Shown: positions 43,784 to 53,061, counted from the stretch's first letter. The stretch: 64,000 bases of DNA from Seonamhaeicola sp. ML3 (GCF_023273855.1 NZ_CP096884.1:868001-932000), one strand, 5' to 3'. Made by a program: numbers and translations. The notes: generated from the sequence alone by a model not told the origin.

Positions 43784-43831
43784 TTTGGAAATAACCATCA
43801 CAAAACCATTTCCAAACTAAAAAAACAGTAG

Positions 43832-44716
43832 ATGAAAATAGCCATATTTGGCCGATATAATAACAAGAACACCATTGATTCACTAGAAAGGTTACTTCAC
43901 TTTTTCAAAGGAAAAGATATTGAGGTGCTTATTGAATCTGAATTTCTTCGTCTTATCGAATCTGAAACTTCTAGCAAGGACTTACATAGCTTATTCGGCA
44001 CTTATGACACTTTAGACGAATCGTTCGAAATCCTTATAAGCATGGGAGGTGATGGCACCATTTTAAGAGCAATCCCCTCTGTTAAGGACCTAAATATCCC
44101 AATCATTGGAATCAATACCGGCCGACTTGGTTTTCTTGCCACCATTAGAATTGATGATATAGAGAGAGCGGTTCAGAATATGTTAGATGGTAAATACGTC
44201 ATCTCCGAACGCACACTGTTATCCATAGAAACAGTTCCCGAAAATAAAGAAGTAAAGGCCTTGAATTTTGCGCTTAACGAAATAGCCGTAAGCAGAAAAA
44301 ATACGACATCGATGATTACAGTTGAAACTCATCTGGATGGAGAGTTTCTCACCTCATATTGGAGTGACGGTCTTATTGTTTCAACACCTACTGGGTCTAC
44401 TGGCTACTCATTAAGTTGCGGGGGGCCCGTTATTACACCCGGAGCAAACAGTTTTGTACTTACACCCATAGCACCACATAATCTTAGTGCAAGACCACTT
44501 GTAATTCCTGATTCTACCGAAATACAATTAAGCGTTAGTGGTCGTGAAAAACAGCATTTAGTATCGATGGATTCCAGAATTGCAACTTTAGACAATGAAA
44601 CCATAATTAAAATAAGAAAAGCAGACTTTAAGATTAAGATGATCGACCTACTGGACGAGAGTTTTCTTAAAACGCTTAGAAATAAAATGCTTTGGGGAGA
44701 AGACAAACGCAATTAA
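43832..44716 (+). CDS. nadK: NAD kinase
   Basis: Makes NADP from NAD with ATP or polyphosphate. The nucleotide motif is ISMGGDGTILRA, then GINTGRLGFLATI, a region with ISERTLLSIETVPENKEVKA, and a C-terminal beta-sandwich with SPTGSTGYSLS-like VSTPTGSTGYSLSCGGPVIT. 294 residues is typical. Cytoplasmic. Confidence 0.96.
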   Translation: MKIAIFGRYNNKNTIDSLERLLHFFKGKDIEVLIESEFLRLIESETSSKDLHSLFGTYDTLDESFEILISMGGDGTILRAIPSVKDLNIPIIGINTGRLGFLATIRIDDIERAVQNMLDGKYVISERTLLSIETVPENKEVKALNFALNEIAVSRKNTTSMITVETHLDGEFLTSYWSDGLIVSTPTGSTGYSLSCGGPVITPGANSFVLTPIAPHNLSARPLVIPDSTEIQLSVSGREKQHLVSMDSRIATLDNETIIKIRKADFKIKMIDLLDESFLKTLRNKMLWGEDKRN

Positions 44717-44800
44717 CCCTTGTACTACAATAATTTAGTGTAAATGTTGTTTAAAACTAATACAATTTAGCCCAAATTACATTTGGCTTGTCTTATTTAT

Positions 44801-44808
44801 TATATTTG
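44801..44808 (+). promoter_or_regulatory. Promoter -7 element before the DUF6089-uppS-bamA run
   Basis: TATATTTG is a full match to TAnnTTTG, 17 bases before the start codon at 44826. A TTTG lies 15 bases upstream, which is short for a -33 element. Confidence 0.4.
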
Positions 44809-44825
44809 CAAACTTTTGAACATCA

Positions 44826-45512
44826 ATGAAGCGTTTTACCATATTAGTATTAAGCATTTTAAGCATACATTTTGCCCATTCTCAAATTAACGAAATAGGG
44901 CTATATCTTGGTGGCAGTAATTTAATTGGTGATGTTGGTTCTACTGAGTATATTTCCCCTAATCAACTCGCTATTGGAGGGCTGTATAAATGGAATCGAA
45001 GCAAAAGACACTCATATCGGGCATCTCTAATTTTCACCAAACTGGAAGCCATGGATATTGATTCTGATGACCCCAGACGTATTCAAAGAGGACTTCAATT
45101 CTCTAGCAATATAACTGAATTATCGCTTGGAATGGAGTTGACTTTTAAAGATTTCAACCTACATTCTGAAAGGAAGATAGGAACACCTTATCTACATTCT
45201 GGAATTACAGCTGCTAAACATGATAATTACTATTTTGTAAATGGTGTCCAAATTTCTGAAAACACATCAAGTTGGGCTTTGGGCATACCCATGACCTTGG
45301 GTTACAAAGCAACTTTTATTGAAAACATTGTTTTTGGAATTGAAATTGGCGCTCGGTATACATTTTCCGATGAAATAGACGGGAGTGTCCCCAGTGATCC
45401 AAATAACGAACAATTTAGTTTTGGAAATATAAACAACAACGACTGGTATGTATTCTCTGGAATCACACTAACATATACCTTTGGTGAAAACCCCTGTTAT
45501 TGCATAGAGTAA
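44826..45512 (+). CDS. DUF6089-type outer-membrane beta-barrel protein
   Basis: A 228-residue protein with a signal peptide (MKRFTILVLSILSIHFAHS) and alternating beta strands ending in GITLTYTFGENPCYCIE, which suggests a small outer-membrane barrel. It opens with the family pattern INEIGLYLGGSNLIGDVG. It is followed by uppS after one base and is in the operon with bamA, which makes it an envelope-assembly candidate. Function unknown. Confidence 0.82.
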   Translation: MKRFTILVLSILSIHFAHSQINEIGLYLGGSNLIGDVGSTEYISPNQLAIGGLYKWNRSKRHSYRASLIFTKLEAMDIDSDDPRRIQRGLQFSSNITELSLGMELTFKDFNLHSERKIGTPYLHSGITAAKHDNYYFVNGVQISENTSSWALGIPMTLGYKATFIENIVFGIEIGARYTFSDEIDGSVPSDPNNEQFSFGNINNNDWYVFSGITLTYTFGENPCYCIE

Positions 45513-45513
45513 A

Positions 45514-46254
45514 ATGGAACTAAAAGAACATATACTAAGTAATAAACTTCCCAACCATATAGCTATTATTATGGATGGCAATGGCCGTTGGGCTAAGCAG
45601 AAAGGTATGCTTAGGGCTTTTGGCCATGAAAACGGCACTAAATCTGTTAGAAGAACTGTAGAGGCTTGCGCAGAACTTGGTGTTAAAAATTTAACGCTTT
45701 ATGCATTCTCTACTGAAAATTGGAACAGGCCAAAATTAGAAGTTCAGACACTAATGAAACTTTTAATATCGTCACTAAAAAAAGAAATTAAAACGCTTCA
45801 AGACAACAATATAAAACTTGCTGCCATTGGCAACTTAAACCTTTTACCTTCAAAGGTTTACAAAGAGCTATTTGAGGTTATCGAAAAAACAAAAGATAAC
45901 GATACAATGACACTAACTTTAGCGCTTAGTTATGGCTCTAGAGAAGAAATACTAAATACTGTTAAAGAGATTAGTATTAAAGTTAAAAATAATATAATTT
46001 CGCCCGACAATATTGACGAATCAATTATAAATGAGCATCTTTACACGCAAAGTTTACCAGATGTAGACTTGCTTATTAGAACTAGCGGAGAACAACGCAT
46101 AAGTAATTTTTTACTATGGCAAATTGCCTATGCAGAATTATATTTTACTAGTGTACTTTGGCCAGATTTTACACAAGAGCATTTGTACGAAGCTATTATT
46201 GAATATCAAAAAAGAGAGAGAAGATTTGGGAAAACAAGTGAACAACTTAACTAG
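45514..46254 (+). CDS. uppS: Undecaprenyl diphosphate synthase (isoprenyl transferase)
   Basis: Makes the C55 lipid carrier for peptidoglycan and surface glycans. Family motifs: HIAIIMDGNGRWAKQKGMLR, TLYAFSTENWNRPKLEV, LLIRTSGEQRISNFLLWQIA and YTSVLWPDF-like LYFTSVLWPDFTQEHLYEAI. 246 residues is normal. bamA begins within its end. Confidence 0.97.
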   Translation: MELKEHILSNKLPNHIAIIMDGNGRWAKQKGMLRAFGHENGTKSVRRTVEACAELGVKNLTLYAFSTENWNRPKLEVQTLMKLLISSLKKEIKTLQDNNIKLAAIGNLNLLPSKVYKELFEVIEKTKDNDTMTLTLALSYGSREEILNTVKEISIKVKNNIISPDNIDESIINEHLYTQSLPDVDLLIRTSGEQRISNFLLWQIAYAELYFTSVLWPDFTQEHLYEAIIEYQKRERRFGKTSEQLN

Positions 46255-48868
46255 TATTTTACCTTACAAAAAACATATACAGCTTTGTTTAACCATCCTA
46301 CTTTTTATGGTAAGTTGCTTAAATCTTCAGGCACAAGACCTACCATTTAATACCAACAAAAAATATAAAGTAGGAGACATAACAGTTTCAGGTAGCACCA
46401 CTTTTGGAGACAAAACAATAATCAACTATTCTGGCATAAGAAAGGGGCAAGAAATCAACATCCCTGGAGAAGAAATTGGAAATGCCATTAAAAAACTATG
46501 GGGCACCAAGCTCTTCAACAATATTGAAGTTTTTGTTACAAACATTGAAAACAATACAGCGTATCTTCAAATTAAACTTTCAGATTTACCGCAGCTTAAC
46601 GAATTAAAAGTAAATGGTGTAAAACCAAGTAGAGTTCCTGACATCGTTAGCGACAACAAGTTAAACAAAGGAACGAAAGTAACCCAGAACCTTATCACAA
46701 ATACCATAAACTTCTTAACCAGAAAATATAGAAAAGAGGGGTTCTTGAATACTAAAGTAAACATAAACACCATAGAGGTTAAAGACTCCGTTCAAACCGC
46801 TAGGGTAAATATGGTTTTAAATATAGATAAGGGAGAGAAAGTAAAGATTAAGGATATTGTTTTTAATGGTAACAATGCAATGAAAGATAAGGCTTTGAGA
46901 AAAGCCATGAAAAGCACCAAAAAAATAAATAGAATAAGAGTACTAAAACGCTCTAAATTTATAGACTCGGCCTATCAAGCAGATTTAACCAGTGTAGTAG
47001 ATAAGTTTAAGGAATATGGATATAGAGACGCTAGAATTGTATCGGACTCTATTATATACAATGACGATAAAACCATTTCACTTCAAATAAATGTCAACGA
47101 AGGTGAACTCTACACTTTTGGAGACATCAAATTTATTGGAAATACAGTTTATAGCGATAAGCAACTACACAATCTATTACGAATTAACAAAGGGGACACC
47201 TACAATGGGGTACTCTTACAAAAACGTATCGCAGATAACTCAAAACCTGATGCTAGTGACATAACCAACCTTTACCAAAACAATGGTTATTTATTCTCAA
47301 CTATACGACAGGTAGAAACCAGTGCTGATAACAACGTAATTGACATGGAAATTAGAATTACCGAAGGTAAAGCGGCACATTTTAATAAAGTATCGGTTGT
47401 TGGTAACGATAAAACAAACGACCATGTAATTTACAGGATGTTAAAAACAAGGCCTGGACAATTATATAGTAAAGCCAATGTGGTTAGAACGGTTCGTGAG
47501 CTTGGTCAATTAGGATTCTTTGATGCCCAAGAAATTGCACCTAATTTCAATAATCCTAATCCAGTTGAGGGCACTATAGATATGGAATATTCTGTAAAGG
47601 AAACAGGATCTAGCCAAATTGAACTTCAAGGTGGTTATGGTGGCGGTGGTTTTATCGGTACTTTAGGATTGTCTTTCAATAACTTTTCTATGAAAGACAT
47701 TTTCAAAAAAGAAGCCTACAAGCCAATTCCAATGGGAGATGGACAAAGTTTATCTCTACGTTTACAGGCTAGTAGATTCTTTCAAACTTACAGCTTTCAA
47801 TTCTCTGAACCTTGGTTAGGCGGGAAAAAGCCTGTTCAATTTTCAACATCTATATCCCATACAAAGCAGTTTTTATTCGATTTTGTAAATAGAAGAGCAG
47901 ATAAGAGTAGAAGTTTTAACATTACAGGAGTTACATTCGGACTTGCAAAACGATTAACAGTTCCTGATGAATATTTCACCCTATCCAATGCCATTAGTTT
48001 TCAGCGTTATGATTTAAACAACTACAACACTGGCCTCTTTACTTTTGGAGATGGTTTCTCTAATAATTTATCTTATAGTATTGGTTTAACACGAGATAAT
48101 ACAAGGTTTGACCCAATTTTCCCCACTGGAGGTTCTAAGTTTTCTACTACTTTAAAATTTTCATTCCCTTACTCGTTAATTAATGGCGTAGACTACACGG
48201 CTTTAAGAGAGGAACGTGAGCAAAATGAAGGCATAACAAGAAATGTAACCAGCTCACCTTTAGAAGTGGAAAATGCCAACAGTAGAATCTCTGAAATCGA
48301 CCAAGAACGCTTTAAATGGTTAGAGTTTTACAAAGTAAACTTTAAAGGCGAGTGGTATAACGAAATAGCTAAAAACCTTGTATTGAGACCCCTAGTTGAA
48401 TTTGGGTTCTTGGGTGCTTATAACAATGACAGAGGTGCCATACCTTTTGAGAGGTTTTTTGTGGGAGGAGATGGTTTAGGACAATTTAGCTTAGATGGAA
48501 GGCAGGCTGTTCAATTACGTGGTTACCCAAATCAATCCCTAGCGCCTTTCAATCAAACCACTGGTCAAGTTTTTAATGATGGAGCAACCATTTACAATAA
48601 ATTTTCTTTAGAACTACGTTACCCTATTACTTTAAAGGCTTCTGCTAAAATTTATGCCCTAGGGTTCCTAGAAGCTGGTAATTCTTGGAACAACTTTAAA
48701 GATTACAATCCTTTTAATGTAAATAGATCTGCAGGGTTAGGTGTTAGAATCTTTATGCCTGCGTTTGGTTTACTAGGAATAGATTTTGGACATGGATTTG
48801 ACCCTTTACCTGGACAAGTTGAGAAACACGGATGGGAAACTCACTTCATAATTGGACAACAGTTTTAA
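46238..48868 (+). CDS. bamA: Outer-membrane protein assembly factor BamA
   Basis: Central subunit of the BAM machinery that inserts beta-barrels. From a GTG start at 46238 the product has 876 residues: signal peptide (KHIQLCLTILLFMVSCLNLQA), five POTRA domains (about 35-420, for example KYKVGDITVSGSTTFGDKTI, GEKVKIKDIVFNGNNAMKDK, EGELYTFGDIKFIGNTVYSD, FNKVSVVGNDKTNDHVIYRM), and a C-terminal barrel (YGGGGFIGTLGLSFNNFSMK, SFPYSLINGVDYTA, GVRIFMPAFGLLGIDFGHGF) ending in Phe. An ATG at 46124 would lie far inside uppS and encode no signal peptide context; GTG 46238 overlaps uppS by 17 bases. Two ompH genes follow. Confidence 0.94.
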   Translation: MNNLTSILPYKKHIQLCLTILLFMVSCLNLQAQDLPFNTNKKYKVGDITVSGSTTFGDKTIINYSGIRKGQEINIPGEEIGNAIKKLWGTKLFNNIEVFVTNIENNTAYLQIKLSDLPQLNELKVNGVKPSRVPDIVSDNKLNKGTKVTQNLITNTINFLTRKYRKEGFLNTKVNINTIEVKDSVQTARVNMVLNIDKGEKVKIKDIVFNGNNAMKDKALRKAMKSTKKINRIRVLKRSKFIDSAYQADLTSVVDKFKEYGYRDARIVSDSIIYNDDKTISLQINVNEGELYTFGDIKFIGNTVYSDKQLHNLLRINKGDTYNGVLLQKRIADNSKPDASDITNLYQNNGYLFSTIRQVETSADNNVIDMEIRITEGKAAHFNKVSVVGNDKTNDHVIYRMLKTRPGQLYSKANVVRTVRELGQLGFFDAQEIAPNFNNPNPVEGTIDMEYSVKETGSSQIELQGGYGGGGFIGTLGLSFNNFSMKDIFKKEAYKPIPMGDGQSLSLRLQASRFFQTYSFQFSEPWLGGKKPVQFSTSISHTKQFLFDFVNRRADKSRSFNITGVTFGLAKRLTVPDEYFTLSNAISFQRYDLNNYNTGLFTFGDGFSNNLSYSIGLTRDNTRFDPIFPTGGSKFSTTLKFSFPYSLINGVDYTALREEREQNEGITRNVTSSPLEVENANSRISEIDQERFKWLEFYKVNFKGEWYNEIAKNLVLRPLVEFGFLGAYNNDRGAIPFERFFVGGDGLGQFSLDGRQAVQLRGYPNQSLAPFNQTTGQVFNDGATIYNKFSLELRYPITLKASAKIYALGFLEAGNSWNNFKDYNPFNVNRSAGLGVRIFMPAFGLLGIDFGHGFDPLPGQVEKHGWETHFIIGQQF

Positions 48869-48953
48869 GGACTAAAAAAAATTTGGCACGATATTTTCTA
48901 ACTACTTAATAATGTTTTGCAGAATAATTAAAATTTTTAATGTTAAATTTCGT

Positions 48954-48961
48954 TAATTTTG
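48954..48961 (+). promoter_or_regulatory. Possible promoter -7 element before ompH
   Basis: TAATTTTG matches TAnnTTTG, 33 bases before the start codon at 48995. No TTG at a suitable -33 distance was found, so this is weak. Confidence 0.3.
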
Positions 48962-48994
48962 AGAATTCAGTGACTAAAACCTAAACAAAGGAAT

Positions 48995-50005
48995 ATGCGA
49001 AACAAAGTTCTTTTTTTATTGATATTAATATTACTAAGCGGATCCCTTTTTGCTCAAAGAGGTGTTAGGGTGGCCTACATCGATACAGAATACATTTTAG
49101 AAAATGTTCCAGAGTACCAGGAAGCCGTAAACCAGTTAAATCAAAAAGCAGATAACTGGAAGAATGAAATTGAGGTTAAGCTAAATGAAATTGAACAGAA
49201 ACGAAAAGACCTTAGTAATGAAAAAGCATTATTGACTAAAGAGCTTATCGAGGAGCGTGAAGAAGATATTTACTTTGAGGAAAAAGAAATACTAGATTAT
49301 CAGCAAAAGCGATTTGGACCCAATGGTGATTTGTTCATACAGCAGAAACAACTAATGCAACCTGTTCAAGATCAAATATTCGCCGCAGTTCAAGATATAG
49401 CTACCACAAGAAAGTATGATTTTATTTTCGACAAATCCTCTGATGACACAACAATGCTCTTTTCGGCAAAGCAATATGATATAAGCGAAACCGTAATAAG
49501 AAGTATTACAAGAACCTCGAAAAGAAACCAAGCTAAATCTAAAGCCGAACGTAAAGCAGCGGAGGCCGAAGAATTGGTTCCAGAAGTAAACCTAGAACAG
49601 GAGGCTAGAGAAAAAGCCCTAGAGGAAAAGAAAAAAGCTAGAGAGAGTGTTATAGAAAAAGCCAGACAAGAGAAATTAGCGGCACGTGAAGCCAAAGTTA
49701 AAGCTGCTGAAGCTAAGCGTTTAAAAATTATTGAAGACCGCGAAAAGGCTAGACAAGCTAAATTAGATGCCAGAACAACACCTCAAAGCTCAACAGACAA
49801 GCCTACTGAAGCTAAAACTGAGCCTGAGACTAAAACTGAGACAAAAACAAAAGAACAGCTTTTAGAAGAAAACAGACAAAAAAAATTAGCTGAACGCGAG
49901 GCTAGAATTAAAGCACTGGAAGAGAAAAAGAAAAAAATACTAGAAGACAGACAAAAGGCTCTAGAAGAAAGAAAAAGAATTAGAGACAGTATAAACAAAA
50001 ATTAA
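48995..50005 (+). CDS. OmpH/Skp-family chaperone with long charged tail
   Basis: A periplasmic chaperone that carries outer-membrane proteins to BAM. The signal peptide (KVLFLLILILLSGSLFAQ) and RVAYIDTEYILENVPEYQEA start the OmpH domain (residues 20-175). The remaining 160 residues are Lys/Glu/Arg-rich coiled coil (KALEEKKKARESVIEKARQE, REARIKALEEKKKKILEDRQ) with a Thr/Glu linker. The usual Skp length is about 170 residues, so this is a double-length variant. It is followed by a second OmpH gene and sits next to bamA. Confidence 0.87.
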   Translation: MRNKVLFLLILILLSGSLFAQRGVRVAYIDTEYILENVPEYQEAVNQLNQKADNWKNEIEVKLNEIEQKRKDLSNEKALLTKELIEEREEDIYFEEKEILDYQQKRFGPNGDLFIQQKQLMQPVQDQIFAAVQDIATTRKYDFIFDKSSDDTTMLFSAKQYDISETVIRSITRTSKRNQAKSKAERKAAEAEELVPEVNLEQEAREKALEEKKKARESVIEKARQEKLAAREAKVKAAEAKRLKIIEDREKARQAKLDARTTPQSSTDKPTEAKTEPETKTETKTKEQLLEENRQKKLAEREARIKALEEKKKKILEDRQKALEERKRIRDSINKN

Positions 50006-50034
50006 TAATTTATAACACATTTAACTATTTTAAA

Positions 50035-50541
50035 ATGAAACACTTAAAAACTATTTTATTAGCAACGGCAGTATGTATAGGAAGTATTAGTTTTTCTCAA
50101 GCGCAAAGTAAAGTTGCTCACATAAATACACAAGAATTAATTGCTGCGATGCCAGAGATGAAAGCGGCTCAAAAAGAAATACAGGCTTTACAAAAAACTT
50201 ATGAAACAGATTACCAAGCCTCTGTTACTGAGTTTCAAAATAAAGCAAAACAGTATGATGCCGAAAGTGCAACAAAAACAGATGAAGAAAACGCAAAAAG
50301 AGTACAGGAGATACAAGGTATGCAGCAAAATATCCAGCAATTTCAGGCTGATGCAGCGCAAAATATCAGAAAAAAAGAAATCGATTTGCTACAACCTATT
50401 ACAGAAAAAGCGAAAGCTGCTATCTTGAAAGTAGGAAGAGCTCAAGGTTTTGACTATGTCTTAGATTCATCTCAAGGTGTAGCTATTCTAGCAGACGGTA
50501 AAAACTTGCTTGATGATGTTAAAAAAGAACTAGGAATTTAA
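50035..50541 (+). CDS. OmpH/Skp-family chaperone
   Basis: A 168-residue periplasmic chaperone of normal Skp length. Signal peptide TILLATAVCIGSISFSQA, then KVAHINTQELIAAMPEMKAA, a long coiled coil rich in Lys, Gln and Glu (EIQALQKTYETDYQASVTEF), and the closing RAQGFDYVLDSSQGVAILAD. It shares its transcript with the longer ompH and bamA, and ends at a strong terminator. Confidence 0.92.
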   Translation: MKHLKTILLATAVCIGSISFSQAQSKVAHINTQELIAAMPEMKAAQKEIQALQKTYETDYQASVTEFQNKAKQYDAESATKTDEENAKRVQEIQGMQQNIQQFQADAAQNIRKKEIDLLQPITEKAKAAILKVGRAQGFDYVLDSSQGVAILADGKNLLDDVKKELGI

Positions 50542-50593
50542 TTTTTCCAAAAAGGTTCTCATTAATAGAATCTCACAATTAATAAAATATTTT

Positions 50594-50624
50594 AAAAGCT
50601 GCTTTATTGAATAAAGCAGCTTTT
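50594..50624 (+). terminator. Terminator after the second ompH gene
   Basis: A 14-base perfect stem AAAAGCTGCTTTAT / ATAAAGCAGCTTTT with loop TGA and T-rich run, 53 bases after the stop codon. Confidence 0.92.
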
Positions 50625-50688
50625 TTATTTATCCTTAAGTATTCGAAAATCACAAATAAGTTGATAATATTCAATATTTTTAGAGCCT

Positions 50689-51468
50689 ATGAACAAACAA
50701 CCCATTGGTATTTTTGACTCCGGTGTTGGAGGGACTTCTATTTGGAAAGAAATTCATAAACTCTTACCAAATGAGCATACTATGTATTTGGCAGATAGCG
50801 CAAATGCACCCTATGGCCCTAAAGGAAAAGAAATCATTACCAATTTATGTATTAAGAATACCGAGTTACTTTTAGATAAAGGGTGCAAACTTATTGTTGT
50901 TGCTTGTAACACAGCTACAACAAACGCTATAGACTACTTAAGAGCGAATTACCCTGTTCCTTTTATTGGTATTGAGCCAGCTATAAAACCGGCTGCCCTT
51001 CAAACACAAACTAACGCCATTGGTATATTGGCGACCTACGGCACTTTAAGCAGTGAACTGTTTTCGAAAACCTCAGGAAAATTTGCCGCTAATATAAATG
51101 TCATAGAACAAGATGGCGATGGTATTGTTGACCTTATAGAAAGTGGAAATTTATACTCTGAAGAAATGACTGCGCTCTTAAAAAAGTATTTAACCCCCAT
51201 GATTAGTGCCAATATAGATTATTTGGTTTTAGGATGTTCTCATTATCCTTATCTAATACCTATTTTAAAGAACATACTACCACAAAAGGTAAAAATAATT
51301 GACTCTGGTGAAGCTGTAGCCAGACAGACTAAAGCTATTTTAGAACAAAACGGATTATTAAATACAGAAAGCAAGTCTTCTGAAATTGAGTTTTTTACCA
51401 ACGGAAACCCTGAGGTATTAAGTAACCTTTTAGGTACAGATTTTAATGTTACTTATCTAGGTTTTTAA
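50689..51468 (+). CDS. murI: Glutamate racemase
   Basis: Makes D-glutamate for peptidoglycan. The two catalytic cysteines are in VVACNTATTNA and VLGCSHYPYLIP, and the start is PIGIFDSGVGGTSIWKEI. YLADSANAPYGPKGKEII is also typical. 259 residues is normal. It closes the envelope cluster. Confidence 0.96.
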   Translation: MNKQPIGIFDSGVGGTSIWKEIHKLLPNEHTMYLADSANAPYGPKGKEIITNLCIKNTELLLDKGCKLIVVACNTATTNAIDYLRANYPVPFIGIEPAIKPAALQTQTNAIGILATYGTLSSELFSKTSGKFAANINVIEQDGDGIVDLIESGNLYSEEMTALLKKYLTPMISANIDYLVLGCSHYPYLIPILKNILPQKVKIIDSGEAVARQTKAILEQNGLLNTESKSSEIEFFTNGNPEVLSNLLGTDFNVTYLGF

Positions 51469-51632
51469 AATTAAACTGTTTTTCCGGGGAAGGCAGGTCT
51501 ATGAATGTAAAGCACAAACTTAGTGTAGCTTTAACATAAAAATGTATTACGTTCCATTTATCTAAAGCTAAAGGCTTTAATAAAACTTTTCTGCATTAAA
51601 ATTCAAACCTTAAAACAACAGAATAAATCTGG

Positions 51633-51652
51633 ATTCCTGCCTACGCAGGAAT
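51633..51652 (+). repeat. REP-like palindrome (type A)
   Basis: ATTCCTGC-CTAC-GCAGGAAT is a perfect 8-base inverted repeat with 4-base loop, preceded by GG and followed by GACA, the common context of this widespread repeat type. It is 75 bases downstream of the gamma-CA-like gene stop. Confidence 0.65.
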
Positions 51653-51696
51653 GACACTGAGTTCATAGTTAGACCTGAAGCGATAACCTCAGTAGA

Positions 51697-51715
51697 CCCT
51701 GAAACTAGTTCAGGG
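51697..51715 (+). repeat. Second palindrome type (CCCTGAA / TTCAGGG)
   Basis: CCCTGAA-ACTAG-TTCAGGG, a perfect 7-base inverted repeat with a 5-base loop, 12 bases from the stop codon of the gamma-CA-like gene. It differs from type A and type B. Confidence 0.55.
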
Positions 51716-51726
51716 AGACAAGATTG

Positions 51727-52239
51727 TTATTTAAACCAACTAGAATATTTAATATAGGCATCAGCAATACGATTGATTTCTCCAGATATTAATTCCTCAC
51801 TTATATCTTTTATCTTTTTTGCAGGAACACCAGCATAAATACTTCCTGCCTCTACTTTTGTGTTTTTAGATAACACCGCACCTGCTGCTATAATAGAATT
51901 ACTTTCAATAATGCAGCCATCCATAAGAACAGCTCCCATGCCTATAAGGACATTGTCATGTATTGTACAGCCATGTACTATGGCATTATGGCCAATAGAG
52001 ACATTATTCCCAATCTCTGTAGCGGCACTTTTGTATGTTCCGTGGATTACAACGCCATCTTGTATATTGACCTTATTACCCATCTTGATATAATTTACAT
52101 CACCGCGAACCACCGCACTAAACCAAACACTACATGCTTCTCCCATAACAACATCTCCTACAATGGTAGCATTGGGTGCTACAAAACAATCTTCTGGTAT
52201 TTTTGGTGAGACTCCTTTTACTGGTAAAATAACTGGCAT
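51727..52239 (-). CDS. Gamma-carbonic-anhydrase-like hexapeptide-repeat protein
   Basis: A 170-residue left-handed beta-helix protein. Repeats are visible as FVAPNATIVGDVVMGEACSV, WFSAVVRGDVNYIKMGNKVN and IGHNAIVHGCTIHDNVLIGM, with candidate zinc histidines in GHNAIVHGC. The C-terminus is IADAYIKYSSWFK. Members of this family (YrdA/CaiE type) often bind zinc, but most have unproven carbonic anhydrase activity. Inverted type A repeats bracket the gene at 51633-51652 and 52258-52277. Confidence 0.9.
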   Translation of the reverse strand: MPVILPVKGVSPKIPEDCFVAPNATIVGDVVMGEACSVWFSAVVRGDVNYIKMGNKVNIQDGVVIHGTYKSAATEIGNNVSIGHNAIVHGCTIHDNVLIGMGAVLMDGCIIESNSIIAAGAVLSKNTKVEAGSIYAGVPAKKIKDISEELISGEINRIADAYIKYSSWFK

Positions 52240-52257
52240 AACATTTCCTTTTTTGTC

Positions 52258-52277
52258 ATTCCTGCGAAGGCAGAAAT
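52258..52277 (-). repeat. REP-like palindrome (type A, inverted copy)
   Basis: ATTCCTGC-GAAG-GCAGAAAT; on the minus strand it reads ATTTCTGC-CTTC-GCAGGAAT followed by GACA, the same polarity as the classic repeat. It has one mismatch in the stem and lies 19 bases upstream of the gamma-CA-like start codon. Confidence 0.55.
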
Positions 52278-52326
52278 CTATTAATTCAACTTATGTAGAT
52301 TCCTCATCAAGTGCAAGATGAAAAAA

Positions 52327-53061
52327 CTATTTGAAATACGATAACAAATCAGACTTCTTGGATGATGAAACCATAACTTCTTTGCCATTGCTCAAAATAA
52401 CGCTGCCCCCTTTTCCTTTTACGTATTTCACCACTTCATTTACATTGACCAAATAGCTCTTATGTACCCTAGCAAAACTATGACCTTTTAGGGCTTCTTC
52501 AAAATACTTAAGTGTTTTACTAACTACCTTCTTTTTGTTATTATCTAAATATATCTCGGTATAGTTGTCGTCTGCTTTACAGTATAAAATGTCTGAGGTG
52601 TTTAGAATTTCAAAACCGTCAAGCTGAGGAATAGTTATTTTACCATCCACATTATTTGCTTTTGGAATCAAAACTTGGTCTTGAAGGGCATTTTCCTTGA
52701 TTTTAATTTCGGTTACATAGTCTACAGCCTTTATAAGTTCATCTATAGAAATGGGTTTCATTAAATAGTAAGAAGCATGGGCATTTAAAGCCTCGATGGC
52801 ATAATGATTATAAGCGGTTACAAATATTGTTTCAAAATCTATATCGCCTACTTTATCCAAAAGATCAAATGCATTTCCATAGGGCATCTCCACATCTAAA
52901 AACACCAAATCCAATTCATGGTTTCTAATTAAAATCATGGCCTCATCGACGTTTTCGGCCTCTCCCAGAATAGCTATATTAGGACAATATTTAGCTAAGT
53001 AGTTCTTTAAGATAGCTCTACTTGTTTGCTCGTCTTCGACGATAATGGCATTAAGTTTCAT
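52327..53061 (-). CDS. LytTR-family response regulator
   Basis: A 244-residue two-component regulator. The receiver has the acidic pair in VEDE, phospho-acceptor Asp56 in VFLDVEMPYG and a lysine in YLMKPISIDEL. The C-terminal LytTR DNA-binding domain runs from about residue 145: ILYCKADDNYTEIYL, FARVHKSYLVNVNEVVKYVK and GKEVMVSSSKKSDL. It starts directly after the sensor kinase stop codon (TAAATG), so the pair is co-translated. Its targets may include the ACCGTTCATCGA sites upstream of two LruC genes, but this is speculative. Confidence 0.93.
   Translation of the reverse strand: MKLNAIIVEDEQTSRAILKNYLAKYCPNIAILGEAENVDEAMILIRNHELDLVFLDVEMPYGNAFDLLDKVGDIDFETIFVTAYNHYAIEALNAHASYYLMKPISIDELIKAVDYVTEIKIKENALQDQVLIPKANNVDGKITIPQLDGFEILNTSDILYCKADDNYTEIYLDNNKKKVVSKTLKYFEEALKGHSFARVHKSYLVNVNEVVKYVKGKGGSVILSNGKEVMVSSSKKSDLLSYFK

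Larger units (their letters stand above)
51469..51726. other. Convergent intergenic region with REP-like palindromes
   Basis: No open frame of protein-like character is present. It holds a weak hairpin at 51563-51579 (TAAAGC / GCTTTA), a type A palindrome (51633-51652) and a second palindrome (51697-51715). Confidence 0.5.

Noticed and set aside
46124-46237. BamA starting at ATG 46124
   Set aside because: This would encode 38 extra residues inside uppS with no signal peptide at the N-terminus; GTG 46238 puts the signal peptide near the start.
51563-51579. A terminator for murI (TAAAGC-TAAAG-GCTTTA)
   Set aside because: The stem is only six bases and the following T-run is weak, so it is mentioned but not called a terminator.
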